This document shows, piece by piece, positions 7,700 to 17,043 of a stretch of DNA of 64,000 nucleotides (its first letter is position 1; every line of letters starts with the position of its first letter). The translations under genes and the position numbers were made by a program. The stretch is from VXRJ01 sp965246995 (GTDB taxonomy: Bacteria; Acidobacteriota; Vicinamibacteria; Vicinamibacterales; UBA8438), in assembly GCA_965246995.1 (NCBI GenBank), contig OZ252008.1:2542001-2606000 (forward strand), read 5' to 3'. The notes under the pieces were generated by a model, which saw nothing but the letters and a program-made list of their open reading frames with translations, searched no databases and was not told the DNA's origin.

Positions 7700-10408
7700 T
7701 CAGTCGTGCGGTACGGGGTTTTCCACCCCGAGAAGGCGCTGCAGGTCCGCCAACAGCGAGTGGGCCTCGCGAGGCGTGGTCTCGTCGATATCGACCGCAA
7801 GAATCCGTTCCGCCACCTCTTGCTCCGCGGCTGGCGGCGCTGGCTGCTGGAACAGCGTGAGTTGCGGATGGGAATGTTCGCTCGGGGTCGATGCGCTACT
7901 GAACGATGGCCGCCCGCCACGCGACAGCTCGTCCCGTTCGAGGCCCGCCAGGATGATTCGGGCACGGGCGACCGTCTCGGGAGGCAATCCGGCCAGCCGC
8001 GCGACATGGATGCCGTAGCTTCGGTCGGAGCGTCCGGTCTCCACCTTGCGAAGAAAGACAATGTCGTCCTTCCACTCCCGCGCCGCGACATGGTAGTTGA
8101 CCGCGCCGGCGTGCGTGTCCGCGAGATCGGTCAGTTCATGGTAGTGCGTGGCGAAGAGGGCGCGCGGTCGGGCGCGCGGGTTGCTCACGAGGTGTTCCGC
8201 CACCGCCCAGGCGATGCTAAGGCCGTCGAACGTCGCCGTACCCCGGCCGATTTCGTCGAGCAGCACCAGGCTGTCGGATGTTGCCTGATGCAGGATCTTC
8301 GCCGTCTCCTGCATTTCGATCATGAAGGTGGATTGGCCGCGCGCAATGTTGTCGGAGGCGCCAATCCGCGCAAAGATTCGGTCAGTCACCGGCAGCGAAG
8401 CCGCGCGCGCCGGAACAAACGAGCCTGCCTGCGCCATCAGCACGATCAACGCCGCCTGCCGGAGGTACGTCGACTTGCCTCCCATGTTGGGGCCGGTGAG
8501 CAGCACCACCTGGTGGTCGGTGCCGTTGAGGCGGAGATCATTGGGAACAAAGCCGTCGACGTTCCGTTCCACCACCGGATGACGTCCGTCGGTGATCATC
8601 AGTTCACCATCGTCGGTGACCGTCGGCTTGACGTAATCGCGCCGGATTGCGGTCTCGGCGAACGCTGCGAGGACATCGAGCGTGGCCAGCGCGCGCGCTG
8701 TCCGTTGTACCCGTTCCGCTTCGGCCAGGACGGCGAGGCGTAGCTCCTCCACCAGCACCTGTTCGCGCTCCAGGATTCGCTCGTCGGCGGTGAGCGCCTT
8801 CTGTTCGTACTCCTTCAGCGCTGGAGTAATGAACCGCTCGCCCGTAGCCACCGTCTGCTTCCGGCTGTAGTCGTCCGGAACGGCGGACAGGTTGGATCGC
8901 GACACTTCGATGTAGTACCCGAAGACCCGGTTGAACCGGACTCTCAGATTGGAGATGCCGGTCCGCTCCCGCTCCGCGATTTCCATCGCGGCAATGGCAT
9001 GCTTGGCATCGCCGCTTATACCGCGCAGTTCATCCAGTTCCGGGTCGACGCCATCGCGGATCGCTCCCCCGTCGCGCGCGAATGCCGGCGGGTCATCGGC
9101 CAGGGTGGAAAGGACGCGGTCACGGATGTCGGCCAGATCATCCAGATCACCGGCAAGGGACACGGCGAGTGGCGCGCGCAACTCCGCCACAAGAGGCAGG
9201 AGGTCCGGGATCGCGGCTACCGAGCGTCCCAGGGCCATCAGATCGCGCGGTCCGGCAGTGCCGAGCGCGACGCGGGCAATCAGCCGTTCGAGATCCTGTA
9301 CGTGCTTCAGCACCGTCCGGAAGCGTGTCCGGAGTGTCGTGCCGACGGAAAACTCCTCTACCGCATCGAGACGGTCGCGAATCGGATCATGTTTGGCGAG
9401 CGGCCGCTGCAGCCACGCGCGGAGCAATCGTCCCCCCATGGCGGTTACGGTTGCATCCAGTTCGGCAATGAGCGATCCGGCCCGACGGGGATTCGTTCCC
9501 TGAAAGATCTCGAGGTGCTCGAACGTTGCCGCATCCAACAGCAGGTGCTCTGCTTCGGGACGGAATTCGAGCGTCGCCAGGTGTGCAAGGTCCGCCTTCT
9601 GGGTCTCGCGCAGATAGTGGACCAGCGCACCTGCTGCGCAGATCGCCGCGGCATGCCGATCCGTAGCCAGACCGAAGCCGTCGAGCGATATCGTCCCCAG
9701 TTGTTCGGTCAGTGCATGCGTTGCGTGCTCCAGGGTGAACGTCCAGGGGGCAGCGCCAGTAATGCGGATGTTGGCATCGAGCCCGGGCATGGCGGGTGCC
9801 GTTCCGTTCTCGGATGGCAGCAGCAATTCGCGGGGACGCAAGGAGGCCAACTCGTCCGACACCGAGGCTGCGGCTGAGGAGCCCGCATACTGTGAGACAC
9901 GGAACTCACCGGTAGAAAGATCGGCGATGGCCACGCCGTAGATCGGCGTCGAGCCTGGTCTGCTCCCAGGGTCCGCTGGCGCGATTGCCACCAGGAACGC
10001 CGGCTCGCGTGACTCCAGGTAACCGGCATCCGTCAGCGTGCCGGGTGAAACGACACGCACCACTTCGCGGCGAACGAGGCCCTTCGCCTGCCTGGGATCT
10101 TCCACCTGCTCGCAGAGCGCTACGCGGTACCCTTTCTTGACAAGGCGGACAAGGTAGCTGTCGATTGCGTGGTGCGGGACACCACACATCGGGATCTGGT
10201 CTCCCTTGGTATCTTTCGATCGCGACGTCAGCGTCAGTTCGAGTTCGCGTGCGGCGGTTACCGCGTCCTCGAAGAAAAACTCGTAGAAGTCGCCCATCCG
10301 GAAGAGGACCAGCGCGTCGGGGTGCTGCGCCTTGGCATCCAGGTATTGGCGCATCGCGGGGGTGGCATTCCGGCGCGCCACTGCTCGCTTCTGGGCCGAG
10401 GGGGGCAT
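7700..10408 (-). CDS. mutS: DNA mismatch repair protein MutS
   Basis: A 902-residue MutS that recognises mismatches and starts methyl-independent or MutL-dependent repair. Seen: the mismatch-binding Phe-x-Glu motif in RMGDFYEFFFEDA near the N-terminus, the connector and lever regions, the Walker A motif TGPNMGGKSTYLRQ (about residue 635-648), the Walker B DEIGRGTATFDGLSIAWA, and the conserved ATHYHELTDL. Length is close to E. coli MutS (853) with a slightly extended C-terminus. ATG 10408 was chosen because upstream starts would run into the divergent tsaB. The tsaB and mutS starts are separated by only 38 bases, which must hold both promoters. No mutL is in the window. Confidence 0.96.
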   Translation of the reverse strand: MPPSAQKRAVARRNATPAMRQYLDAKAQHPDALVLFRMGDFYEFFFEDAVTAARELELTLTSRSKDTKGDQIPMCGVPHHAIDSYLVRLVKKGYRVALCEQVEDPRQAKGLVRREVVRVVSPGTLTDAGYLESREPAFLVAIAPADPGSRPGSTPIYGVAIADLSTGEFRVSQYAGSSAAASVSDELASLRPRELLLPSENGTAPAMPGLDANIRITGAAPWTFTLEHATHALTEQLGTISLDGFGLATDRHAAAICAAGALVHYLRETQKADLAHLATLEFRPEAEHLLLDAATFEHLEIFQGTNPRRAGSLIAELDATVTAMGGRLLRAWLQRPLAKHDPIRDRLDAVEEFSVGTTLRTRFRTVLKHVQDLERLIARVALGTAGPRDLMALGRSVAAIPDLLPLVAELRAPLAVSLAGDLDDLADIRDRVLSTLADDPPAFARDGGAIRDGVDPELDELRGISGDAKHAIAAMEIAERERTGISNLRVRFNRVFGYYIEVSRSNLSAVPDDYSRKQTVATGERFITPALKEYEQKALTADERILEREQVLVEELRLAVLAEAERVQRTARALATLDVLAAFAETAIRRDYVKPTVTDDGELMITDGRHPVVERNVDGFVPNDLRLNGTDHQVVLLTGPNMGGKSTYLRQAALIVLMAQAGSFVPARAASLPVTDRIFARIGASDNIARGQSTFMIEMQETAKILHQATSDSLVLLDEIGRGTATFDGLSIAWAVAEHLVSNPRARPRALFATHYHELTDLADTHAGAVNYHVAAREWKDDIVFLRKVETGRSDRSYGIHVARLAGLPPETVARARIILAGLERDELSRGGRPSFSSASTPSEHSHPQLTLFQQPAPPAAEQEVAERILAVDIDETTPREAHSLLADLQRLLGVENPVPHD

Positions 10409-10446
10409 CGTGCGGATGGTAGCATCGCCACCGATAGTCACCGACC

Positions 10447-11160
10447 ATGTGGATTCTGGCGCTTGATACCAGTACGCGTAGCGGTAGTGCGGCAATCGGC
10501 CGTGACGGCGAAGTGGTCGCATCCCGCGAGGGCGATCCGACGCGTACGCATGGCGAGAGGCTCCCGAATGACCTGATTGCGCTGGCTGGCGAGGCAGGCG
10601 TCGCGCTGGCCGACATCGATCGTTACGCCGTCGCGGTCGGTCCTGGATCGTTCACCGGTCTTCGTGTCGGTATCGCAACGGTACAGGCGCTGGCCCTCGT
10701 ACGGCAGCGTCCGGTTGTTCCGCTTTCGACGCTGGAAATACTGGCGCGGATTGCAGCGGGTGCCGACCTGGAGGCTTCTGCCACTACACGCAGTCGCCGA
10801 ATCGTTGCCTGGATGGATGGTCACCGTCAGGAGATCTTTGCCGGCCTCTACAGTCCCGACGGGAGGACCGCTCTCGATGATCCGCGTGTTGGTGCCGCCG
10901 CGTCACTTCTTGATGCCTGGGCACCGTTACTGACGGATCGGCCGGTCACGGTGATTGGCGACGGCGTCGCTGCAACTCGCGATCTGCTGGACGCAAGGCT
11001 CGGCGGACGCGCGACGCTGCACGGGAAACCGCCGCCGCTGGCGCCGGCGATGATCCGCCTTGCCTCTGCGGCAGAGGATCGCGCGGTTGAGCCGCACGCC
11101 CTGCAGCCGCTGTACGTGCGCCGTCCTGACGCGGTACGTGCACGCGAACAACGACAGTAG
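10447..11160 (+). CDS. tsaB: tRNA threonylcarbamoyladenosine biosynthesis protein TsaB
   Basis: A 237-residue ASKHA-fold protein. TsaB is the dimerisation partner of TsaD in the complex that makes t6A37 in ANN-decoding tRNAs. Seen: the start MWILALDTSTRSGSAAI and the hallmark AVAVGPGSFTGLRVGIATVQ. It lacks the TsaD metal-binding histidines (HxxxH), as expected for TsaB. It is followed 11 bases later by the DHS-like gene on the same strand and diverges from mutS. Confidence 0.93.
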   Translation: MWILALDTSTRSGSAAIGRDGEVVASREGDPTRTHGERLPNDLIALAGEAGVALADIDRYAVAVGPGSFTGLRVGIATVQALALVRQRPVVPLSTLEILARIAAGADLEASATTRSRRIVAWMDGHRQEIFAGLYSPDGRTALDDPRVGAAASLLDAWAPLLTDRPVTVIGDGVAATRDLLDARLGGRATLHGKPPPLAPAMIRLASAAEDRAVEPHALQPLYVRRPDAVRAREQRQ

Positions 11161-11171
11161 ACCGCTTCCCC

Positions 11172-12269
11172 ATGACCAAGACCAAGACCAAGAAGTCACG
11201 GTTTCTCAAGACGCCGATCGAGCCGTTCCGTGTGGAGGCGGGCGTGCCAGTCGAGGAGGTGTTGCGCCGGATGGAGCGGATTTCGTTCCAGGGGCGGAAC
11301 CTCGCGGCGGCGCACCGCGTTTGGCAGCGGATGCTCGGCGACGAGCTGATGATCTTCCTGGGTGTCGCCGGCGCGTTGAGCGCGGGGGGACTGCGGCTGA
11401 TCATCGCCGATCTGATCCGGCGACGCGCAGTGGACTGCGTCGTCTCGACGGGTGCGAACCTCTACCACGATCTGCACGAGACGCGCGGCCAGCGCCATTT
11501 TCTTGGTTCGCCACGCGCCGATGACCGGGCGTTGGCGGAGGCGCATATCGACCGGGTTTACGACACGTTCGTTGATGAGGACGAGTTCGTGCGGAACGAC
11601 ATCTGGATTGCACGGTTCGCCGCGACCCTCGAACCGCGCCCGCATACAACGCGAGAGTTTCTGTACAGATTGGGCGAACGTCTCTGGACGGAGACCGAGG
11701 CGGACGGCATCCTGACTGCGGCGTACCGGGCCAACGTCCCGATCTTCTGCCCTGCCATAGCGGACTCGTCCCTCGGGATGGGGTTGTCGCAGGCTCGGCA
11801 TGACGCCGGAAGCGCCGGTCAGATCGATGTGATCGGTGACATCATCGAATCAGCCAATCTGGTGATTCACCGGCCACGTACCGCATCCGTGGTGTTGGGG
11901 GGCGGTACGCCGAAGAACTTCATCAATCAGGCTAGCGTGCAGGCGGCGTTCTACCACGAGGGTATCGAGGGGCATCGCTACGCGCTGCAGGTGGTTACCG
12001 ATGTGCCGCACTTCGGCGGCGCGAGCGGATCGACGCTCGACGAAGCGGAGAGCTGGGGCAAGCTGGCCGGCGATGCGGACCGCGTGACCGTGTCCGCGGA
12101 TGCGACCGTGGTCCTGCCGATTCTCGCCACGGCACTCGCCGGATCGGCGGTCGACCGGCTTTCGGCGCGCCGGCCGCCAAGGTTTGGTCTCGACGCGCGA
12201 ACTCTGCTGGTCGACGGCCGGGAGGTTCCGGTTGACCGCTTCGACGGAGAAGCGGCCCTGGAAGACTGA
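11172..12269 (+). CDS. Deoxyhypusine synthase-like protein (probable homospermidine or related polyamine synthase)
   Basis: A 365-residue member of the deoxyhypusine synthase (DHS) family. In eukaryotes and archaea DHS transfers an aminobutyl group from spermidine to eIF5A; bacteria lack that substrate, and several bacterial DHS homologues make homospermidine or other polyamines instead (family knowledge). Seen: the NAD-binding region STGANLYHDLHE, VLGGGTPKNFINQ, and EAESWGK with Lys297 matching the catalytic lysine that forms the enzyme-aminobutyl imine. The adjacent aguA and aguB make putrescine, a likely acceptor or donor, which supports a polyamine role. The exact reaction cannot be read from sequence. 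It is probably co-transcribed with tsaB (11-base gap) and converges on aguA. Confidence 0.85.
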   Translation: MTKTKTKKSRFLKTPIEPFRVEAGVPVEEVLRRMERISFQGRNLAAAHRVWQRMLGDELMIFLGVAGALSAGGLRLIIADLIRRRAVDCVVSTGANLYHDLHETRGQRHFLGSPRADDRALAEAHIDRVYDTFVDEDEFVRNDIWIARFAATLEPRPHTTREFLYRLGERLWTETEADGILTAAYRANVPIFCPAIADSSLGMGLSQARHDAGSAGQIDVIGDIIESANLVIHRPRTASVVLGGGTPKNFINQASVQAAFYHEGIEGHRYALQVVTDVPHFGGASGSTLDEAESWGKLAGDADRVTVSADATVVLPILATALAGSAVDRLSARRPPRFGLDARTLLVDGREVPVDRFDGEAALED

Positions 12270-12283
12270 CCGCGGCCCGGGTA

Positions 12284-13366
12284 TCAGGCGGCGTGTCCGG
12301 CAGGCTGTTGCTGGGTGACGCAGTGAATGGCGCCGAGCCCGACGATCAGGTCAGTGGCATGAATCCCGGTCACTTCCCTGTTCGGGAAACAGCGCGCGAG
12401 CGTCGCGAGTGCGTCGCGATCCGCGGGATCGTTGAACGTCGGCACCAGCACGACATCGTTGGCGATGTAGAAGTTGAGGTAGCTCGCTGGCAGCGGCTCT
12501 CCGTCAAAGACAATGGGCTGCGGCATTCTGATCGGGATCACGTCGAGCACTCTCCCCTGCGCCGTGCGTAACGACCGGAGGCGCGCCAGGTTCGCGGCGA
12601 GCGCCGGATACCGGGGATCACGCCGGTTGCGTATCGTGGCCGCCACGACCGTCGTCGGACCAACGAAGCGCGCCAGATTGTCAATGTGTCCATGGGTGTC
12701 ATCACCCGGAAGCGTCTGTTCCCCGACTCCGCCCGGTAGCCACAACACCTGCTCCACACCAAGCCTCCGGCCCAGCGCCTGCTCGATGGTCTCGCGTGAC
12801 AATCCAGGATTCCGCGCCTGCACATGGCCGAGCAGACAGGTCTCGGTCGTCAGCAGCAGACCTTCTCCATTGACGTCGATGCTCCCACCCTCAAGAACGA
12901 CCTGCACTCCTTGTTCAACTACCTCGATCCGCTCCATGCCGAGATCTCGTGCAATCCGCCGTGGCAATGCGTGGTCGAGCGCATGCGCGCGGTACCGCGA
13001 CCAGCCAGTGAACCGCCAGTCCATCGCGACGACCGCCTGACATGTCCTATCGCCGTGCAGGACGAAGATCGGCCCACTGTCGCGAATCCATGATCGGTTC
13101 GTCGGGATCAGGTGCGTGTCGATGCGCGTCATGTCGACGCCGCACCGCTCGAGATGGTGGCAGGCGCGCTGACGAACGCGCGCATTCTGGCAGACGAGCG
13201 CAACGCGCTCGCCACGCACCAAGTGGTGCACCATCTCGACATAACACCATTCGACGGCGGTGGTCTTCGTCCGCCAGTCGTCCCGGTTGTGCGGCCAGAC
13301 GAGCCAGGTGGCGGCGTGGGGTTCCCATTCCGCTGGCATCCTGAAGCCGGCGACCCGCGCGTTCAT
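12284..13366 (-). CDS. aguA: Agmatine deiminase
   Basis: A 360-residue peptidylarginine-deiminase-family enzyme that converts agmatine to N-carbamoylputrescine plus ammonia. Seen: substrate-binding IRDSGPIFV, EGGSIDVNGEG, the catalytic-histidine segment DDTHGHIDNLARF, and the nucleophilic cysteine near the C-terminus in GLGAIHCVTQQ. The ATG at 13366 overlaps the stop of aguB (ATGA), so the two consecutive pathway enzymes are translationally coupled. A longer reading from 13474 would extend into aguB and adds no conserved sequence. It converges with the DHS-like gene, with 14 bases between stops. Confidence 0.94.
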   Translation of the reverse strand: MNARVAGFRMPAEWEPHAATWLVWPHNRDDWRTKTTAVEWCYVEMVHHLVRGERVALVCQNARVRQRACHHLERCGVDMTRIDTHLIPTNRSWIRDSGPIFVLHGDRTCQAVVAMDWRFTGWSRYRAHALDHALPRRIARDLGMERIEVVEQGVQVVLEGGSIDVNGEGLLLTTETCLLGHVQARNPGLSRETIEQALGRRLGVEQVLWLPGGVGEQTLPGDDTHGHIDNLARFVGPTTVVAATIRNRRDPRYPALAANLARLRSLRTAQGRVLDVIPIRMPQPIVFDGEPLPASYLNFYIANDVVLVPTFNDPADRDALATLARCFPNREVTGIHATDLIVGLGAIHCVTQQQPAGHAA

Positions 13367-14250
13367 CGGTCGCCGTCGAGGAACCGCCGGCTCAACGGCG
13401 CATAGGTATCGATCCGCCGATCCCGCAGGAACGGCCAGGCTCGGCGCTGCTGTTCTACCAGGCTCCGGTCGCATCGCGCGACGACCACCGTCGCCTCCTC
13501 CGACGCTTCTGCGACGACGCGGCCAGCCGGATCACAGACGAATGAGCCACCCCAGAAACGCAGGCCACCCGCGGCGGAGTCTTCGACACCGACGCGATTC
13601 ACCGATGCGACCCAGACGCCGTTCGTTACGGCATGCCCTCTTTGCACCGTGCGCCAGGCGTCGCGTTCAACCTCACCGTCCGGTCCCGGGCCGGTCCCGG
13701 GCCAGCCGATTGCCGTGGGGTAACAGATCAGTTCTGCTCCGCCCAACGCCAGCAGCCGCGCCGCCTCTGGATACCATTGGTCCCAGCAGATCAGCACGCC
13801 GAGCCGCGCGTAGCGTGTCTCGAAGACCGGGTAACCCAAGTCGCCCGGCGTGAAGTAGAACTTTTCGAAGAACTGAGGGTCATCCGGAATGTGCATCTTC
13901 CGGTATGTCCCGAGGAGTTCGCCCGACGCGTCGATCACGGCCGCCGTGTTGTGGTACAACCCGGCCGCCCGGCGCTCGAAGAGCGGGACGACGAGCACGA
14001 GTTCAAGCTCGCGCGCCACAGCCGCGAATCGTTCAGTCGTCGGCCCCGGCAAGGGCTCGGCGAGATCAAAGCAGGTGGCATCTTCCTGCTGGCAGAAGTA
14101 GGGCGTCGCGAAGAGTTCCTGCAAACAGACGATCTCGGCCCCCTGCCCCGCTGCTTCGCGGATGCCCGCCTCGGCTGCCTCATGTGCGCCGGCGGCGGAT
14201 CCGGGCCACGACATCTGCACGAGTCCAACGGTGAAACTGCCGGCGCGCAT
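13363..14250 (-). CDS. aguB: N-carbamoylputrescine amidase
   Basis: A 295-residue nitrilase-superfamily enzyme that hydrolyses N-carbamoylputrescine to putrescine, carbon dioxide and ammonia. Seen: the Glu-Lys-Cys triad in CLQELFATPYF, YRKMHIPDDPQFFEK and GVLICWDQWYPEAARL, with length typical of AguB. It is first in the aguB-aguA pair (4-base overlap), which together take agmatine from arginine decarboxylation to putrescine; no arginine decarboxylase gene is in the window. Another carbon-nitrogen hydrolase function is possible in principle, but the pairing with aguA makes AguB the strong call. Confidence 0.94.
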   Translation of the reverse strand: MRAGSFTVGLVQMSWPGSAAGAHEAAEAGIREAAGQGAEIVCLQELFATPYFCQQEDATCFDLAEPLPGPTTERFAAVARELELVLVVPLFERRAAGLYHNTAAVIDASGELLGTYRKMHIPDDPQFFEKFYFTPGDLGYPVFETRYARLGVLICWDQWYPEAARLLALGGAELICYPTAIGWPGTGPGPDGEVERDAWRTVQRGHAVTNGVWVASVNRVGVEDSAAGGLRFWGGSFVCDPAGRVVAEASEEATVVVARCDRSLVEQQRRAWPFLRDRRIDTYAPLSRRFLDGDR

Positions 14251-14279
14251 TGCTGGCCTGGCAAGTAGCGCGAGGGCGT

Positions 14280-15035
14280 CTATCCGTCGCTCTGTTGCGG
14301 CAGGGTATCGAGTTCGCGCTGGGCCTCGAAGCGGTAGCCGGAGGTGGGGAACTCATCGATCAACTGGCGGAAGGTGGACGCCGCCTCGGCTGCCTGTCCC
14401 GCCAGCGCATATGCCTGACCGAGACGCATCAGCAGCGCATCACGCGGCAGCCCTGCATCGTCCGTCACCGAGGCAGCCGAGGCCTCCGCCAGAAGGGCAA
14501 TGGCGCCGTCGTGGTCGCCCGTGTCCAGCAGCGCCTCGGCGCGGCCGAGACGGGCCATGTGGCCGTACATTCCCTCTCCGGCCAGTTCAATCACGCGCTG
14601 GTACTGCGCGTCCGCTTCGTCGCTTCGGCCGAGCGTGCCGAGCGCCGCCGCCGCCTGATAGCGCGCGGCTATGCCTGGCGACAAGCTCGGATAGGCGTCA
14701 GCCGCTTCCAACAGCCTCGGCACGGCGGTTTCCAGCTTGGCGGCGACGGAGGGAAACTCGGCCGTTGCCGGTAGCCCGCCTTCGGCGGTCTCGCCCGTCG
14801 CGTCCTGCGAAATGACCGGAGCATCTACGATCGCCATGGCGGTTGCGAGCAGCGCGCTCGCCTGTGACGAGCGGTACTGCTGCCAGCCGAATACAGCGCC
14901 CGCGATCACGAGCGCGCCGACGACCAGCGCAGCCCCGGTGACCGAGCGTGTGTTCACCCAGTCGGTCTCCGTCAGCTCCGAGACGAAGGTCGCGAGCGGG
15001 TTGTCTTTCAGGTGGTGACGTTCTGATCGCTTCAT
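14280..15035 (-). CDS. YfgM-like membrane-anchored tetratricopeptide protein
   Basis: A 251-residue protein with a short cytoplasmic N-terminus, one membrane span (about residues 34-50) and a TPR-like periplasmic domain with repeats such as AYPSLSPGIAARYQAAAALG, ALLDTGDHDGAIALLAEA and AYALAGQAAEAASTFRQLID. This layout matches the YfgM/ancillary SecYEG translocon family, which in enterobacteria links the translocon to periplasmic chaperones. Function here is inferred from architecture only. It lies 29 bases upstream of aguB on the same strand but has no evident link to polyamines. The 277 bases upstream (15036-15312) hold no gene that I can support. Confidence 0.75.
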   Translation of the reverse strand: MKRSERHHLKDNPLATFVSELTETDWVNTRSVTGAALVVGALVIAGAVFGWQQYRSSQASALLATAMAIVDAPVISQDATGETAEGGLPATAEFPSVAAKLETAVPRLLEAADAYPSLSPGIAARYQAAAALGTLGRSDEADAQYQRVIELAGEGMYGHMARLGRAEALLDTGDHDGAIALLAEASAASVTDDAGLPRDALLMRLGQAYALAGQAAEAASTFRQLIDEFPTSGYRFEAQRELDTLPQQSDG

Positions 15036-15312
15036 GGTGCGAGATGCGCCCTCGGTTCAATCTGGGCGCGCAACGATACCCTCAACCGGTTAGCTTACCA
15101 AATTCGCCTGCTCCGGATGTGTCGTGTCGATGTCGGGATAGAGCCGCGAAGGCAGGAATTGGCAGCCACGGTACGCGTCACACCCAGACTACCAAAGACG
15201 GCGGTAACGTGGGCTTGACACGGTGCACGAAAGTTGGGCTACGGTACCTGATCCGTGGCAACCGCAAGTCAGTTGCAGCGCTTCAGGACAGCATCGTGGA
15301 CAAGCACCGATT

Positions 15313-16815
15313 GTGACTTCCGTGGGTCGGGCACAGGCGCGAACGCCCACTCGGCGGCAGTTTGTCGCGACGGCAGGCGCCGCTCTGGCCGCCGCCGCCG
15401 CCCCGGGCAGCGTAGTGACTGCGCAGGCGCCGGTGCTTCTCCCCTCGTGGGTGGCTGATATCGACGGTGACGGTGCGGTCGCTCTTGCTGACCGGCATCT
15501 GGCCGAATCGGTCCTCTTCGCCCAACGAGGCTTCGGCCTGCAACCGGCGTATGGCTTCGATCCCCGGGCGGATGTCTTCGGACGCGGGGCCATCGATGCG
15601 TCCTCGGTCAACGCCATCGAGCATTCCGTGCAGCTCTATTCCGGCGGCTTGCGGACGCGGACGCGGCCGATCACGATCGCTTGGCACTACGGCTGGTACA
15701 AGTCGACGAACCGCCCGCCGGCGCTCCAGACGGCGCGGTTCCTCGGCGGCAACTACGTCTCGTGGGATCCGGAGATCGAGACCACGTTCAACGAGTTGAA
15801 GAACGAGTTCGGTGTAACGGTCGACGCCTTGAGCTGGATCCCGTCGCGCGACCGCGACAATCACTCGAACCAGGAGAACTATCGTCAGGGGTACCTGCGC
15901 GCGCAGAATGCCGACACGCGTTACGCGTGCCTGATCTACGAAAGCACGATCGCCAACCTGCGCAATTCCGCCGATCCGGGTGAGCGTCTCGACTTTCGCA
16001 GCCCAGGTGTCGTCGACCGGCTTCGGGACGATTTCGAGCAGATGGCCCGCTTTCTGGCGGAGGTGCGCGACGACAGCCCGGTCCGGATCTTCACGCTCAA
16101 CAACCGGCCCGTCGTCTTCATCTTCGGCTCGCATACGTGGGGCCCGATTCCAGCCGACATGAGCGTCTACGGGATGATGAGGGAGGATATCCGCATGCTG
16201 CGGGAACGGTTCCGCGACATCTACGGCGCCTACCCGTACCTGGTGGGAGACGAGGTGTATCTGGCCCCAACGCGCGACTTTTCCCGGGATCGAACGCTTC
16301 GGTCTACCAACTTCGACGCGATCTACGTCTACCACCATGCGGCGCTCAAGCCCATCATGGAGCCTCGCGCGTTGCCGGTTACGCAGCGTTACATCGAGAA
16401 CCAGCTCACCATCATGCGGGTCAACTACCGGACGATGCGCTCAGTCAGAAACGTGTTCACGGGGCGGCGCATCATGGTGATCCCGAATCTCTCGCCCGGT
16501 TTCGCCAAGCCCGGCTTTCCGACGCTACAGATCGGGCGCGGGGCCTATACCGATTTCCTCAAGCTGTTGCGTGACGTCCACCTGTTCGAGTACATCGAGA
16601 CCGAGTGGCATGGCGAGCTGGGTACTCGGCACCTGCCCGCCGCCATGTACATTGTCGGATCGTGGAACGAGGAATTCGAAGGACACAGCATCTTCCCCTT
16701 CGACTTCAACCTGACCGTGCCGGAACCCCTGCAGCACGGTTTCGATCTGTCGATGGCGGTCAAGGAAGCGTTCGGCTGGAACCACTACGCCGAACGGAAC
16801 ATGCTGTCGGAGTAG
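15313..16815 (+). CDS. Tat-exported GH99/WbsX-like putative glycoside hydrolase with a calcium-loop motif
   Basis: About 500 residues. The N-terminus has a twin-arginine signal (TPTRRQFVATAGAALAAAAA, then an A-x-A cleavage region), so the protein is probably folded before export. Just after it is an EF-hand/dockerin-type calcium loop DIDGDGAVALAD. The main domain, from about residue 120, begins ITIAWHYGWYKS and contains FGVTVDALSWIPSRDRDNHS, RPVVFIFGSHTWGPIP and YIVGSWNEEFEGHSIFP. This resembles the GH99 / WbsX-type (beta/alpha)8 glycosidases, but I cannot assign substrate or catalytic residues. The start is uncertain: GTG 15313 places RR about 16 residues in; an in-frame GTG at 15223 is possible. 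A TTGACA at 15214-15219 could be a -35 box, with no good -10 partner seen. Confidence 0.6.
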   Translation: MTSVGRAQARTPTRRQFVATAGAALAAAAAPGSVVTAQAPVLLPSWVADIDGDGAVALADRHLAESVLFAQRGFGLQPAYGFDPRADVFGRGAIDASSVNAIEHSVQLYSGGLRTRTRPITIAWHYGWYKSTNRPPALQTARFLGGNYVSWDPEIETTFNELKNEFGVTVDALSWIPSRDRDNHSNQENYRQGYLRAQNADTRYACLIYESTIANLRNSADPGERLDFRSPGVVDRLRDDFEQMARFLAEVRDDSPVRIFTLNNRPVVFIFGSHTWGPIPADMSVYGMMREDIRMLRERFRDIYGAYPYLVGDEVYLAPTRDFSRDRTLRSTNFDAIYVYHHAALKPIMEPRALPVTQRYIENQLTIMRVNYRTMRSVRNVFTGRRIMVIPNLSPGFAKPGFPTLQIGRGAYTDFLKLLRDVHLFEYIETEWHGELGTRHLPAAMYIVGSWNEEFEGHSIFPFDFNLTVPEPLQHGFDLSMAVKEAFGWNHYAERNMLSE

Positions 16816-16819
16816 GGAC

Positions 16820-17043
16820 CGTGCTTGCAGTGGCGCGCGTGGCAAGCAATGGGGTCTGGAGCTGCGGTCCTGCAACCCGGCGGCGCCCTCGGCTTGATAG
16901 CGGGCGACCCACTTGCGCACAGTGCGGGTACAGACCCCGACAGCGGCGGCCACCGCCGCCGGGGTCTGGCCTTGATCGAGAATCCGGAGCACGACGTCGG
17001 CTCGACTCCGCGGCGTCAACTTGGCATTCTTGTGGATGTCCAC
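16820..17043 (-). pseudogene. IS481-type transposase, N-terminal fragment
   Basis: From ATG 17043 (AGGAGG upstream) the reading frame begins MDIHKNAKLTPRSRADVVLR and contains a helix-turn-helix QTPAAVAAAVGVCTRTVRKW and AEGAAGLQDRSSRPH, the conserved N-terminus of IS481 transposases. After RPH the frame runs on into the antisense of the neighbouring GH99-like gene, and the DDE catalytic domain is absent. It is therefore a decayed fragment that cannot transpose. Confidence 0.8.

Noticed and set aside
15283..16338. A 351-residue minus-strand frame opposite the GH99-like gene
   Set aside because: Antisense artefact; no motifs, and it overlaps a gene with a clear Tat signal and conserved blocks.
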